The notes beneath the pieces were generated by a model. The model made no database searches and was not told the origin of the DNA. It worked only from the letters and a program-made list of their open reading frames with translations. Below, piece after piece: positions 9,276-17,422 of a DNA stretch of 64,000 bases; the stretch's first letter is position 1, and each line of letters opens with the position of its first letter. The stretch is from Iodidimonas nitroreducens. GTDB taxonomy: Bacteria > Pseudomonadota > Alphaproteobacteria > Sphingomonadales > Rhodothalassiaceae. The position numbers and the translations under genes are program-made. The DNA lies in contig BAYV01000002.1 of the NCBI GenBank assembly GCA_000710935.1, positions 1 through 64,000 of the forward strand. Reading direction: 5' to 3'.

Positions 9276-9298
9276 GCGGCCATCAGTAGCCGCTTTTT
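9276..9298 (+). terminator. Short hairpin with T-tract after the cyclophilin gene
   Basis: GCGGC (9276-9280) pairs with GCCGC (9289-9293), followed by five T residues. It sits in the 36-base gap between the convergent cyclophilin and mfd genes. The stem is short, so confidence is moderate. Confidence 0.55.
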
Positions 9299-12200
9299 CA
9301 GGCGGCCGCCTTGGTTTTGCGTAGTTTTGCCAATCCGCGCACAAGCTGCAAAACGATCTTCAGCCGCCGGTTCACATCTTCGGCCCGGGCCAGATAAACC
9401 AGCTTGTGATCGGGGCGCAATTTGGCAGTGATCGTTTGTTTTGAAATGAATTCGACCAGACCGGCGGGATTATCGAAATGATCGCGATGAAAGCTGATAG
9501 TGATGCCTTTGGGCCCGGCATCGGCCTTTGAAATGCCCGCATGGATACAGGCGATCTTGATCTCGATCACCGCCAGAAGCTGTTCCACTTCCGCAGGGAT
9601 CGGGCCGAAACGATCAATCAACTCGGCGGCAAAGCCATCGATTTCCGCTTTCGATCCCAGATCGGCAATGCGCCGATAAAGGGCCATGCGCAGATTGAGA
9701 TCTTCCACATAGCGTTCGGGGATGAGGACACTGGCCCCCACATTGATCTGTGGCGAAAGGGCCGCGTGGCTTTCGTCTTCCGCGCTCGCCCCGCCGGTGC
9801 GGGCTTCGGCCACCGCTTCTTCCAGCATCTGCTGATAAAGCTCGACCCCCACCTCGCGGATATGGCCTGATTGTTCATCGCCCAAAAGATTACCCGCCCC
9901 GCGAATATCCATATCATGGCTGGCAAGGCTGAAACCGGCCCCCAGAGTATCAAGGGATTGCAGCACCTCAAGCCGCTTTTGGGCACCTGTGGTCATCATT
10001 TTATTGGCGGGATATGTGAGATAGGCATAAGCGCGGGTTTTCGAGCGGCCCACCCGGCCACGCAACTGATAAAGCTGCGCCAGCCCAAACATATCGGCCC
10101 GGTGGATGATCAGGGTATTGGCGCGGGGAATATCCAGCCCCGATTCGACGATGGTGGTGGAGAGCAGAATATCATAGCGCCCCTCATAGAACGAGGTCAT
10201 GGTGTCCTCGATCTGGCCGGGGGGCATCTGGCCATGGGCTGTGATGAATTTCACTTCCGGCACATTGTTTTTCAAAAAAGCGGCGGCCTCTTCCAGATCG
10301 GCAATGCGCGGCACCACATAAAAGCTTTGGCCACCCCGGAAATGCTCGCGCAGAAGGGCTTCGCGGATGATCATGTCATCAAAAGGCGAGATAAAGGTGC
10401 GCACGGCCAGACGATCCACCGGCGGGGTGGCGATCAGCGAAAGATCGCGGATGCCCGACATGGCAAGCTGCAAGGTGCGCGGAATGGGGGTGGCGGTGAG
10501 GGTCAGCACATGCACATCGGCCTTGATTTGCTTCAGCTTTTCCTTGTGACCCACGCCAAAATGCTGCTCTTCATCAATGATCAAAAGCCCAAGGCGCTTG
10601 AAGCTGATGGTTTTGCTTAAAAGCGCATGGGTGCCGATGATGATATCCACCGTGCCATCGCGCAGGCCTTCCTTGGTGGCCTTCACATCCTTGGCAGAGA
10701 CCAGCCGCGAGATCTGTTCCACCCGGATGGGCAATCCCCGAAAACGTTCGGTAAAGCCCTGATAATGCTGACGGGCAAGGAGGGTGGTGGGGGCAATGAT
10801 CGCCACCTGATGGCCCGACATGGCCGCAATGAAGGCGGCGCGCAGGGCCACTTCGGTTTTGCCAAAGCCCACATCGCCGCAGATCAGCCTGTCCATCGGT
10901 TTGCCGGACAGCAGATCGCTGGTTACATCCTCGATGGCACGTAGTTGATCTTCGGTTTCGGCATAAGGAAAGCGGGCGGCAAATTCATCATAAAGGCCGG
11001 TGGGGGCTTCAAGCTGTTCGGCCTGTTTCATGGCTCGGGCGGCAGCGATCTTGATCAGCTCTTCGGCCATATCGCGGATGCGCTTTTTCATCCGGGCTTT
11101 TTTCGCCTGCCAGGCATGGCCGCCCAGCTTATCCAATTCGCTGCCCATCTCTTCAGAGCCATAGCGGGTCAGCACATCGATATTTTCGACCGGCACAAAA
11201 AGCTTATCGCCATCGCGATAGACAAGGGCGACACAATCATGGGGCGCGCCCGAAACCTCGATCATATGCAGGCCGATGAACCGCCCCACCCCATGATCGG
11301 AATGAACGACGAGATCGCCCGGTGAAAGGGATGACGCATCGCGCAGGAAATCTTCGGCACGACGGCTTTTGCGGCCCTTGCGGATCAGGCGATCCCCCAA
11401 AAGATCCTGTTCGGTGATGAGCACCAGATCGGGGGTTTCAAAGCCATGCTCCAAAGTCAGAACCACCAGCACCAGCTGATGGGCGGGCAGGCGGCTCACA
11501 TCCTGCCAGCTATCGGCGATTGCGGTTTCCACCATGCCATGATCGGCCAGCACCATTTTCATGCGCTGGCGGGCCCCATCGGAATAAGCGGCGATCATCA
11601 CCTGCTTTTTCTGTTTCAGGCAGGCGCGCACATGATCACGCAGGCACTCATAAACATTGAGCTCGCGATTGAGCCGCTCGGGCGCGAAATCCCGCCCTGA
11701 TTTGCCATGGAAATTGATCAGATCGGCACTGTCTTCGGCGGCAAAGGGCGAGGCAAGGCGGGCAGCGCGTTCATCAAGCAGATCATCCCATTCATCATGG
11801 GCCAGATAAAGCTTTGCGGGGGGCAGGGGCTTATAGGGCGATGACAGGGATTGCGGGGCTGAGGCTATTGAGGCCGAGCTGGCGGCCTGTTCCTTGCGGC
11901 TTTGGTGATAATCGCGAATGGCTTCAAAGCGCCGCTTCGCGGCTTCGGGAACCTGATGATCAAGGGTGAGCAGCGCGCCGGGCAAATAATCGAACAGGGT
12001 TTCCATGCGATCATGAAACAGGGGTAGCCAATGTTCGGCCCCTTGATAGGCGCGCCCTTCGCTGATCGCTTCATAAAGCGGATCATGCTCGCTCACGGCC
12101 CCAAAGTTTTCCACATAAGCGCGGCGAAAACGCTTGATCGTGTCGGGTTCAAGGGAAAATTCAGCCAGTGGCCGCAAATCAAGACTCTCAAGATTTCCGG

Positions 12201-12852
12201 TGGTGCGCTGGCTTAAGGGATCAAAGGCCCGCAATTGATCAAGCTCATCACCAAAAAGATCAAGGCGCACCGGCTGTTCGGCATCGGCCGGGAAAATATC
12301 GATCAGGCCGCCCCGCTGGGCAAATTCGCCCGGCTCGGTTACCTGGCTGGCGCGGCTATAGCCACTGCGGCTGAGAAAGGCGATCAGGGCTTCGGTATCG
12401 ATGCGCTGGCCCACCTTAGCGGCAAAGCTTTTTCCGCTGACAAAGTTGCGCGATGGCACGCGCTGGGTGGCGGCGGCAATGGTGGTGAGCACGATCTGTG
12501 GGGGAAAAGGCTGGCCCTGCTTTTTAGCTTCAGGCTTTGATTGCCGGGCAAGGGTGCTGAGCGCGGCCATTCTGCGGGCCATGATCGCCCCATGGGGGGA
12601 AACCCGATCATAAGGCAGGCAATCCCATGCGGGCACGCTAACAATATCAATATCGGGGGCAAAAAAGGCGATCTGATCGGCGAGTTCGGACAGGCGTTTG
12701 TCTTCGCGGGCGATGTGCAGGATTGGCACCCGCCCCAAGGTGGAGGCGGCTACGCGCGCCAGATCCGCTAAGATAAGGGCATCAAAGCCCTCGGGCACTC
12801 CGGCAAGGGTTTTGCGGCGATCAGCAATCAATAATGAGGAAAAATCGGCCAT
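9298..12852 (-). CDS. mfd: Transcription-repair coupling factor
   Basis: Mfd displaces RNA polymerase stalled at DNA lesions and recruits UvrA. The 1184 residues match the family length. An N-terminal UvrB-like module (RVPILHIAREDKRLSELADQ; DIDIVSVPAWDCLPYDRVSP) is followed by the RNA-polymerase-interacting CarD-like domain near residue 505 (LSPGDLVVHSDHGVGRFIGL). The RecG-like helicase follows, with Walker A GDVGFGKTE near residue 660, the motif II box DEEQHFGVGHKEKLK, and TATPIPRTLQLAMSG. The C-terminal TRCF domain comes last. Its start lies nine bases after the sdhE stop, so the two genes are probably co-transcribed. Confidence 0.97.
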   Translation of the reverse strand: MADFSSLLIADRRKTLAGVPEGFDALILADLARVAASTLGRVPILHIAREDKRLSELADQIAFFAPDIDIVSVPAWDCLPYDRVSPHGAIMARRMAALSTLARQSKPEAKKQGQPFPPQIVLTTIAAATQRVPSRNFVSGKSFAAKVGQRIDTEALIAFLSRSGYSRASQVTEPGEFAQRGGLIDIFPADAEQPVRLDLFGDELDQLRAFDPLSQRTTGNLESLDLRPLAEFSLEPDTIKRFRRAYVENFGAVSEHDPLYEAISEGRAYQGAEHWLPLFHDRMETLFDYLPGALLTLDHQVPEAAKRRFEAIRDYHQSRKEQAASSASIASAPQSLSSPYKPLPPAKLYLAHDEWDDLLDERAARLASPFAAEDSADLINFHGKSGRDFAPERLNRELNVYECLRDHVRACLKQKKQVMIAAYSDGARQRMKMVLADHGMVETAIADSWQDVSRLPAHQLVLVVLTLEHGFETPDLVLITEQDLLGDRLIRKGRKSRRAEDFLRDASSLSPGDLVVHSDHGVGRFIGLHMIEVSGAPHDCVALVYRDGDKLFVPVENIDVLTRYGSEEMGSELDKLGGHAWQAKKARMKKRIRDMAEELIKIAAARAMKQAEQLEAPTGLYDEFAARFPYAETEDQLRAIEDVTSDLLSGKPMDRLICGDVGFGKTEVALRAAFIAAMSGHQVAIIAPTTLLARQHYQGFTERFRGLPIRVEQISRLVSAKDVKATKEGLRDGTVDIIIGTHALLSKTISFKRLGLLIIDEEQHFGVGHKEKLKQIKADVHVLTLTATPIPRTLQLAMSGIRDLSLIATPPVDRLAVRTFISPFDDMIIREALLREHFRGGQSFYVVPRIADLEEAAAFLKNNVPEVKFITAHGQMPPGQIEDTMTSFYEGRYDILLSTTIVESGLDIPRANTLIIHRADMFGLAQLYQLRGRVGRSKTRAYAYLTYPANKMMTTGAQKRLEVLQSLDTLGAGFSLASHDMDIRGAGNLLGDEQSGHIREVGVELYQQMLEEAVAEARTGGASAEDESHAALSPQINVGASVLIPERYVEDLNLRMALYRRIADLGSKAEIDGFAAELIDRFGPIPAEVEQLLAVIEIKIACIHAGISKADAGPKGITISFHRDHFDNPAGLVEFISKQTITAKLRPDHKLVYLARAEDVNRRLKIVLQLVRGLAKLRKTKAAA

Positions 12853-12861
12853 GGCTTGGGA

Positions 12862-13155
12862 TCAATCCCCGATTTTCACATAATCGAGCTTTTGCATCAG
12901 CCGCATCAGCTTGGTATCGAAAAGGGCCGGGATGGGCTCGGATTTCATGATCCAGGCGAGAATATCGCGGTCGCTTTCTTCCAAAAGCCGCTCAAACCAG
13001 GCAAGGGTTTCCTGATCCCAGCCTGCTACATGATCGCGGACAAAATGGCCCAGAATGATATCCGCTTCCTTCACGCCCCGATGCCAGGCCCGGAAAACCA
13101 GCCTTTTTCTGCGTGTTTCCAGATCAAGATCATCATTGGGAAGCGTTTCTGCCAT
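12862..13155 (-). CDS. sdhE: Succinate dehydrogenase flavinylation factor
   Basis: SdhE helps attach FAD covalently to SdhA. The 97-residue protein shows the family's helical core: LETRRKRLVFRAWHRGVKEAD, containing the RGxxE motif (RGVKE), then DIILGHFVRDHVA and LAWFERLLEESDRDILAWIM. A GTG at 13164, in frame, would add three residues; I chose the ATG at 13155. It is upstream of mfd with a nine-base gap and is divergent from the GNAT/recG block. The sdhE-mfd/recG arrangement is widely kept in alphaproteobacteria. Confidence 0.92.
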   Translation of the reverse strand: MAETLPNDDLDLETRRKRLVFRAWHRGVKEADIILGHFVRDHVAGWDQETLAWFERLLEESDRDILAWIMKSEPIPALFDTKLMRLMQKLDYVKIGD

Positions 13156-13349
13156 GGGGTTCACATTCGTCTGAAGATGAAAAAATGCGCCGCAATATGC
13201 GGGCAGCGTGGCGGCGGACTATAAAAGCCGGATGCCTGTGGGTCCAGCCTCAAAGCAGTGGAAACTGTGATCAAAGGCGCTTGCCATCCAGATGCAGTCA
13301 GCACAGGATGGGCCGCAAAAAATAATGTGGATGAAGGGGAAAAATACGC

Positions 13350-13928
13350 ATGACCCTATCGATATTGGAAAAAAATCCCCGGCTTCTCGTCAGGCCGGTG
13401 TCAAAGCAGGATATTCCGGCCCTGATCGGTACCCGCGTGGATAAAAAAACCAATCGCTATACCGGCTGGGATCATCCCGATACTGAGGGGTGGGTGCGGG
13501 AGATGGTGGCGGAAATGGAGTCTAAATCGCCCGGGGAGGATGGACCTTCGGGGACTTGGTATCAATATGCCATCGTCGATCGCTCCACCGGCGAGACGGC
13601 GGGCGATATCGGCGTGGGTTTTGGCATTCCGGGGCCGCAACAGGCTGAGATCGGTTATCGCCTGCTCGATAGTTTTCAAGGGCGTGGGTTGGCGGGTGAA
13701 GCGGTCGGGATGATGGTGGATCATCTGTTCTCTGAACGCGGGCTTCACCGGCTCACGGCGGCGGTGGTAGCGCCCAACCAACCTTCGATCAGGCTTTTGG
13801 AAGCGCTTGGTTTCCGTCGCGAAGGGGTGTTCAGAAAGTCTTTCCTGTGCGATGGGGAATGGCTGGATGATTATTTTTATGCCCTGCTCAATGAAGAATG
13901 GCGGGGGGCCCGTGTCCCACGGGGTTGA
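13350..13928 (+). CDS. GNAT-family N-acetyltransferase (RimJ/RimL-like)
   Basis: This 192-residue cytoplasmic acetyl-CoA-dependent transferase is most like the RimJ/RimL subgroup. It opens with the strand RLLVRPVSKQDIPALI. The acetyl-CoA loop is LLDSFQGRGLAGEAVGMMVD (Q/RxxGxG/A type). It is followed by GLHRLTAAVVAPNQPSIRLL and EALGFRREGVFRKSF, the usual C-terminal motifs. The substrate cannot be told from sequence. It may be transcribed with recG, 24 bases downstream. Confidence 0.85.
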   Translation: MTLSILEKNPRLLVRPVSKQDIPALIGTRVDKKTNRYTGWDHPDTEGWVREMVAEMESKSPGEDGPSGTWYQYAIVDRSTGETAGDIGVGFGIPGPQQAEIGYRLLDSFQGRGLAGEAVGMMVDHLFSERGLHRLTAAVVAPNQPSIRLLEALGFRREGVFRKSFLCDGEWLDDYFYALLNEEWRGARVPRG

Positions 13929-13952
13929 TTTCGCTGATCGTGGGAAATGCCT

Positions 13953-16064
13953 ATGCGCCCATCCGTTTTATTTCCGCTATTTGCCGATGTGATCAGGCTG
14001 CCCGGTATTGGTCCGCGCAATCAGGCCCTTTATCAGCGCCTGTGCGGGGATCGGGTGATCGATCTTTTGTGGCATCTGCCGGTGGGGCTTGTTGATAGGC
14101 GGGCGCGCCCACGGATCGCTGAAATTAATGAGGGGGAAATCGTCACCCTCAATGTGGTGGTCGATCAGCATCAGCCTGCCGCGGCCCAGAGCAAAACCCA
14201 AAGGGTTCTGGTGCGCGATGACAGCGGTTTTCTGACGTTGGTTTTTTTCCATGCGCGCGGGGATTGGCTGATGCGCAGCCTGCCGGTGGGCGAGGCGCGG
14301 CTGATTTCGGGCCGGGTCGAGATGTTTCAGGGTCGCCCCCAGATCACCCATCCCGATTATATCCTAAAGCCGCAGGATGCCGATCAGATACCGCTTTTGG
14401 AGCCATTATATCCCCTCACCCAAGGGTTGGGACAAAAGCAGCTTCGCAAAGCCCTGATCGGGGCGATGGATGCCATACCGGCCTTGCCCGAATGGCTGGA
14501 TGCGGCACTTTTGGACCGCGAAGGCTGGCCCGCATGGCCGGTGGCGATTAAAACGGCACATCAACCGCAAACGACGGATGATCTCGATCCCCAAAGCCCG
14601 AACCGGCGGCGCCTGGCTTTCGATGAGCTATTTGCCCATCAACTGGCTTTGGGGCTGGTGCGGCATCGATCCCGGCGGCAAAAGGGACGCGCCTTAGAGG
14701 CCAATGCCGCCGATCAGCAAAAAATCCTCGATGCCTTGCCCTGGCCGCTGACCGGCGATCAAAGGCGGGCGCTGGATGACATTCTAGCCGATCTGGCGCG
14801 GCCCGAAGCCATGCTGCGGCTGGTGCAGGGGGATGTGGGATCGGGCAAGACGATCATCGCTTTTCTGGCCATGGCGGCGGCTGTGGGGGCGCGGGTGGGA
14901 GGGATTAATGATCGCGCAGGATTGCAGGCGGCAATGCTCGCCCCTACCGAAATTCTGGCGCGGCAGCATCTCGATGCCCTCAGCCCTTTGGCCGAAACGG
15001 CGGGCTTGCGGCTCGGCTTTTTGAGCGGGCGGGTGAAGGGCCGGGCGCGGGCCGATATTTTGGCGGCATTAGAGCGGGGCGAGATCGATATTCTTATCGG
15101 CACCCATGCCCTGCTCACCACAGATGTGCAATTCCATGATCTGGCTTTGGTGGTGGTGGATGAGCAGCACCGCTTTGGGGTGTTTCAAAGGCTGGCGCTG
15201 GCCGAAAAGGCGGGCCATGCGGTGGATGTGCTGGTGATGACCGCCACCCCCATTCCGCGCACCCTCACTTTGGGGCTTTATGGCGATATGGATGTGAGCC
15301 GGATCGTTCTAAAACCGCCGGGCAGAAAGCCCATCGATACGCGCGTGATCTCGCTTGATCGGCTTGATGCGGTGGTGGATGGGATCGGGCGGGCGATGCG
15401 GGCGGGGGCGCAGATTTATTGGGTTTGCCCTTTGGTTGAGGAGTCGGAAAAAAGCGATCTGGCCGCTGCCGAAGATCGCCACGCCCATTTGCAGCAGATT
15501 TTCGGATCAAAGGTGGGGCTGGTGCATGGCCGAATGAAGGCGGCAGAAAAAGATGCCGTGATGGCGGATTTCAAGGCCGGGGCGCTTGCAATTCTGGTGG
15601 CGACAACGGTGATCGAGGTGGGGGTGGATGTGCCCAATGCCACGATCATGGTGATCGAACATGCCGAGCGTTTTGGGCTGGCACAATTGCATCAGTTGCG
15701 GGGCCGGGTGGGGCGGGGCGCGGCGGCATCCACCTGCCTGCTTTTGCGTGCCGCCGATGCGGGGGAGGTGGCCCGCACCCGGCTTAATATCATGCGCGAA
15801 ACCGAAGATGGCTTTGTGCTGGCGGAAGAAGATTTGCGCCTGCGTGGTGCGGGCGATGTGCTGGGCACCCGCCAATCGGGCCTGCCGGATTTTCGCTTGG
15901 CCGATCTGGAAGCCCATGGCGATCTGATGGCGATGGCGCGCGATCATGCCCGCCTTGTGATGACCCGCGATCCCGAACTGAAAGGTCCGCGCGGCGCGGC
16001 TTTGCGGGTTTTGCTCTATTTATTCGAGCGCGATGCGGCGGTGAAATATCTCAAAAGCGGCTGA
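13953..16064 (+). CDS. recG: ATP-dependent DNA helicase RecG
   Basis: RecG remodels stalled replication forks and Holliday junctions. The 703-residue protein has the N-terminal wedge/OB domain (PGIGPRNQALYQRLCGDRVI; FHARGDWLMRSLPVGEARL). The helicase domains carry Walker A GDVGSGKTIIAF near residue 293, the motif II box DEQHRFGVFQRLAL, TATPIPRTLTLGLYGDMDVS, and the C-terminal LRGRVGRG. An ATG at 13947 is also in frame. The GTGGGA at 13940-13945 suits the ATG at 13953 better. Confidence 0.96.
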   Translation: MRPSVLFPLFADVIRLPGIGPRNQALYQRLCGDRVIDLLWHLPVGLVDRRARPRIAEINEGEIVTLNVVVDQHQPAAAQSKTQRVLVRDDSGFLTLVFFHARGDWLMRSLPVGEARLISGRVEMFQGRPQITHPDYILKPQDADQIPLLEPLYPLTQGLGQKQLRKALIGAMDAIPALPEWLDAALLDREGWPAWPVAIKTAHQPQTTDDLDPQSPNRRRLAFDELFAHQLALGLVRHRSRRQKGRALEANAADQQKILDALPWPLTGDQRRALDDILADLARPEAMLRLVQGDVGSGKTIIAFLAMAAAVGARVGGINDRAGLQAAMLAPTEILARQHLDALSPLAETAGLRLGFLSGRVKGRARADILAALERGEIDILIGTHALLTTDVQFHDLALVVVDEQHRFGVFQRLALAEKAGHAVDVLVMTATPIPRTLTLGLYGDMDVSRIVLKPPGRKPIDTRVISLDRLDAVVDGIGRAMRAGAQIYWVCPLVEESEKSDLAAAEDRHAHLQQIFGSKVGLVHGRMKAAEKDAVMADFKAGALAILVATTVIEVGVDVPNATIMVIEHAERFGLAQLHQLRGRVGRGAAASTCLLLRAADAGEVARTRLNIMRETEDGFVLAEEDLRLRGAGDVLGTRQSGLPDFRLADLEAHGDLMAMARDHARLVMTRDPELKGPRGAALRVLLYLFERDAAVKYLKSG

Positions 16065-16428
16065 AGATCCGGGATCATAATGGCGTGGCAAAAGATATAT
16101 AGGGTTGATCTGTAAAATATTTTTACAGGCTCGATCTTTGTCAATTCTCCAAGATTGGCCCGCTAAATCCTTCATTTATAAACAAATAATTAATCATCTT
16201 GCCATCCCATCGACCAAATGGCCTGAAAACCCCGGAAAGCAGGCCATGAAGCTGTCAGAATATTTATCACTTTACGGATATTCAAATTCCGAAAACAGAA
16301 CAAATTATTGAATTATATGAATTTTTAATTTTGGCACGGGATGTGCATTCGTATGGGCATGACTGACCCCTCGGCGTGTCGGAACAAATGTGGGGCGGGT
16401 GTGTAACGTGGTTTTAAGGAGAGATAAG
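16065..16428. other. Intergenic region between recG and the second PEP-CTERM gene
   Basis: This stretch of 364 bases has no supported gene. It is AT-rich and holds a perfect inverted repeat at 16110-16128 (CTGTAAAA, TAT, TTTTACAG) and a sigma-54-type promoter at 16331-16347. The inverted repeat lacks a following T-tract in either direction, so it may be an operator rather than a terminator. A 68-codon frame at 16105-16311 has no recognisable features and is not called. Confidence 0.6.
16331..16347 (+). promoter_or_regulatory. Sigma-54 (RpoN) -24/-12 promoter
   Basis: TTGGCACGGGATGTGCA matches the RpoN promoter pattern, with GG at 16333-16334 and GC at 16345-16346 separated by ten bases. The -12 element is GTGCA instead of TTGCA, one mismatch. 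It lies upstream of the PEP-CTERM gene at 16429, like the promoter at 1369. Confidence 0.75.
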
Positions 16429-17331
16429 ATGTTGAAAAAAATAGCTCAATTAGGGGTGCCTGCGCTGCTTTTGGCCTCCCTGTCCGTTGGTTCCGCACAT
16501 GCGCTTCCACGGTCTGTTTTTGATTTTGGTGGAAGCACCGTTTTTGAAGATGATAGCGGTGAATTTGTTCTGCGCCAGCAGCAGGATGGTTCATTTGCGC
16601 CAGTTCTGGGTGAAATTCAGATCGGGGATATTTTCGGCGGGGTGATCGATATCTCTAGCATCGGTGGCACGGCATTGGATACCCTTAATACCGAAATCAC
16701 CGGCGTGTTCTTGACTCAGGTTCGGGGCATCAGCAATATCGGTACATCTCAGGTGCAAACCACTGCGGGGTCTGAATCCTTTGCCAGTGGCACTATTGAT
16801 TTCGAAGCCGTGGATCCAACATTCTTCAGTACCATTCTTGGGATTGCTGAACCGGTTGCTGCCGGCACCGCAACGATACTTTATGAAGATACCGACAATG
16901 ATTTCTCATTCTTTGCCAATGACATTACCGATATCGCAGGCTCGATCGCCACAGCCGTGGATGGTAATCGCTTCCTGAGCACGGTTTTTGCTGCGGATTC
17001 CATGTTTCAATCCAATGGCGTGCCTTTGAACACCACCACGTTCGGCGGTGTTGGCATTACGGGTAATCCCATTGCCGGGGTGTCCGAACTGGGCTCGTTC
17101 TTTTTCAATCTGGATGTGGGGCAATATTTCGGCCCCGGCTTTCTGCTGAGCAACAAGGTCTTCGGCAGCGGCAGCCTGCAATTCCCCACCACGCAGAATG
17201 GCGGGAACGTGTTTCCGGTGCAGGATGATCTTCAGTTCAGCATTCAGGTTCCTGTGCCTGCCACCCTTGGCTTCATGGGTCTTGGGCTTCTGAGCCTTGG
17301 TCTGATTGGCCGTCGCCGCAAAAGCATCTGA
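16429..17331 (+). CDS. PEP-CTERM sorting-domain protein (exosortase substrate)
   Basis: This 300-residue secreted protein begins with a signal peptide (MLKKIAQLGVPALLLASLSV, cut near AHA). It ends at residues 274-300 with the sorting signal VPVPAT, the hydrophobic stretch LGFMGLGLLSLGLIG and the basic RRRKSI. The body is rich in Gly, Thr, Phe and Asp and has no catalytic motif I recognise. The ATG at 16429 has AAGGAGA just upstream; an earlier in-frame ATG at 16390 would spoil the signal peptide. It sits between recG and the exosortase-associated ThiF/acyltransferase pair, and is a likely substrate of XrtA (27286). Confidence 0.86.
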   Translation: MLKKIAQLGVPALLLASLSVGSAHALPRSVFDFGGSTVFEDDSGEFVLRQQQDGSFAPVLGEIQIGDIFGGVIDISSIGGTALDTLNTEITGVFLTQVRGISNIGTSQVQTTAGSESFASGTIDFEAVDPTFFSTILGIAEPVAAGTATILYEDTDNDFSFFANDITDIAGSIATAVDGNRFLSTVFAADSMFQSNGVPLNTTTFGGVGITGNPIAGVSELGSFFFNLDVGQYFGPGFLLSNKVFGSGSLQFPTTQNGGNVFPVQDDLQFSIQVPVPATLGFMGLGLLSLGLIGRRRKSI

Positions 17332-17356
17332 TGGCTGCGATCTCGTAAACCTGATA

Positions 17357-17393
17357 AAAAACCCCTCGAAGCAGCTGGCTTCGGGGGGTTTTG
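17357..17393. terminator. Bidirectional Rho-independent terminator
   Basis: AAAACCCCTCGAAGC (17358-17372) pairs with GCTTCGGGGGGTTTT (17378-17392), about 15 base pairs with one mismatch or wobble. It has T runs on the plus strand and A runs on the left that serve the minus strand. It lies between convergent genes. Confidence 0.85.
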
Positions 17394-17422
17394 CTATGGG
17401 CGCTTAAATCAGGAATTGCCGC

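Noticed and set aside
16105-16311. Frame of 68 codons between recG and the PEP-CTERM gene
   Set aside because: It is AT-rich, lacks a ribosome-binding site and overlaps the palindrome at 16110; the composition fits a regulatory region.
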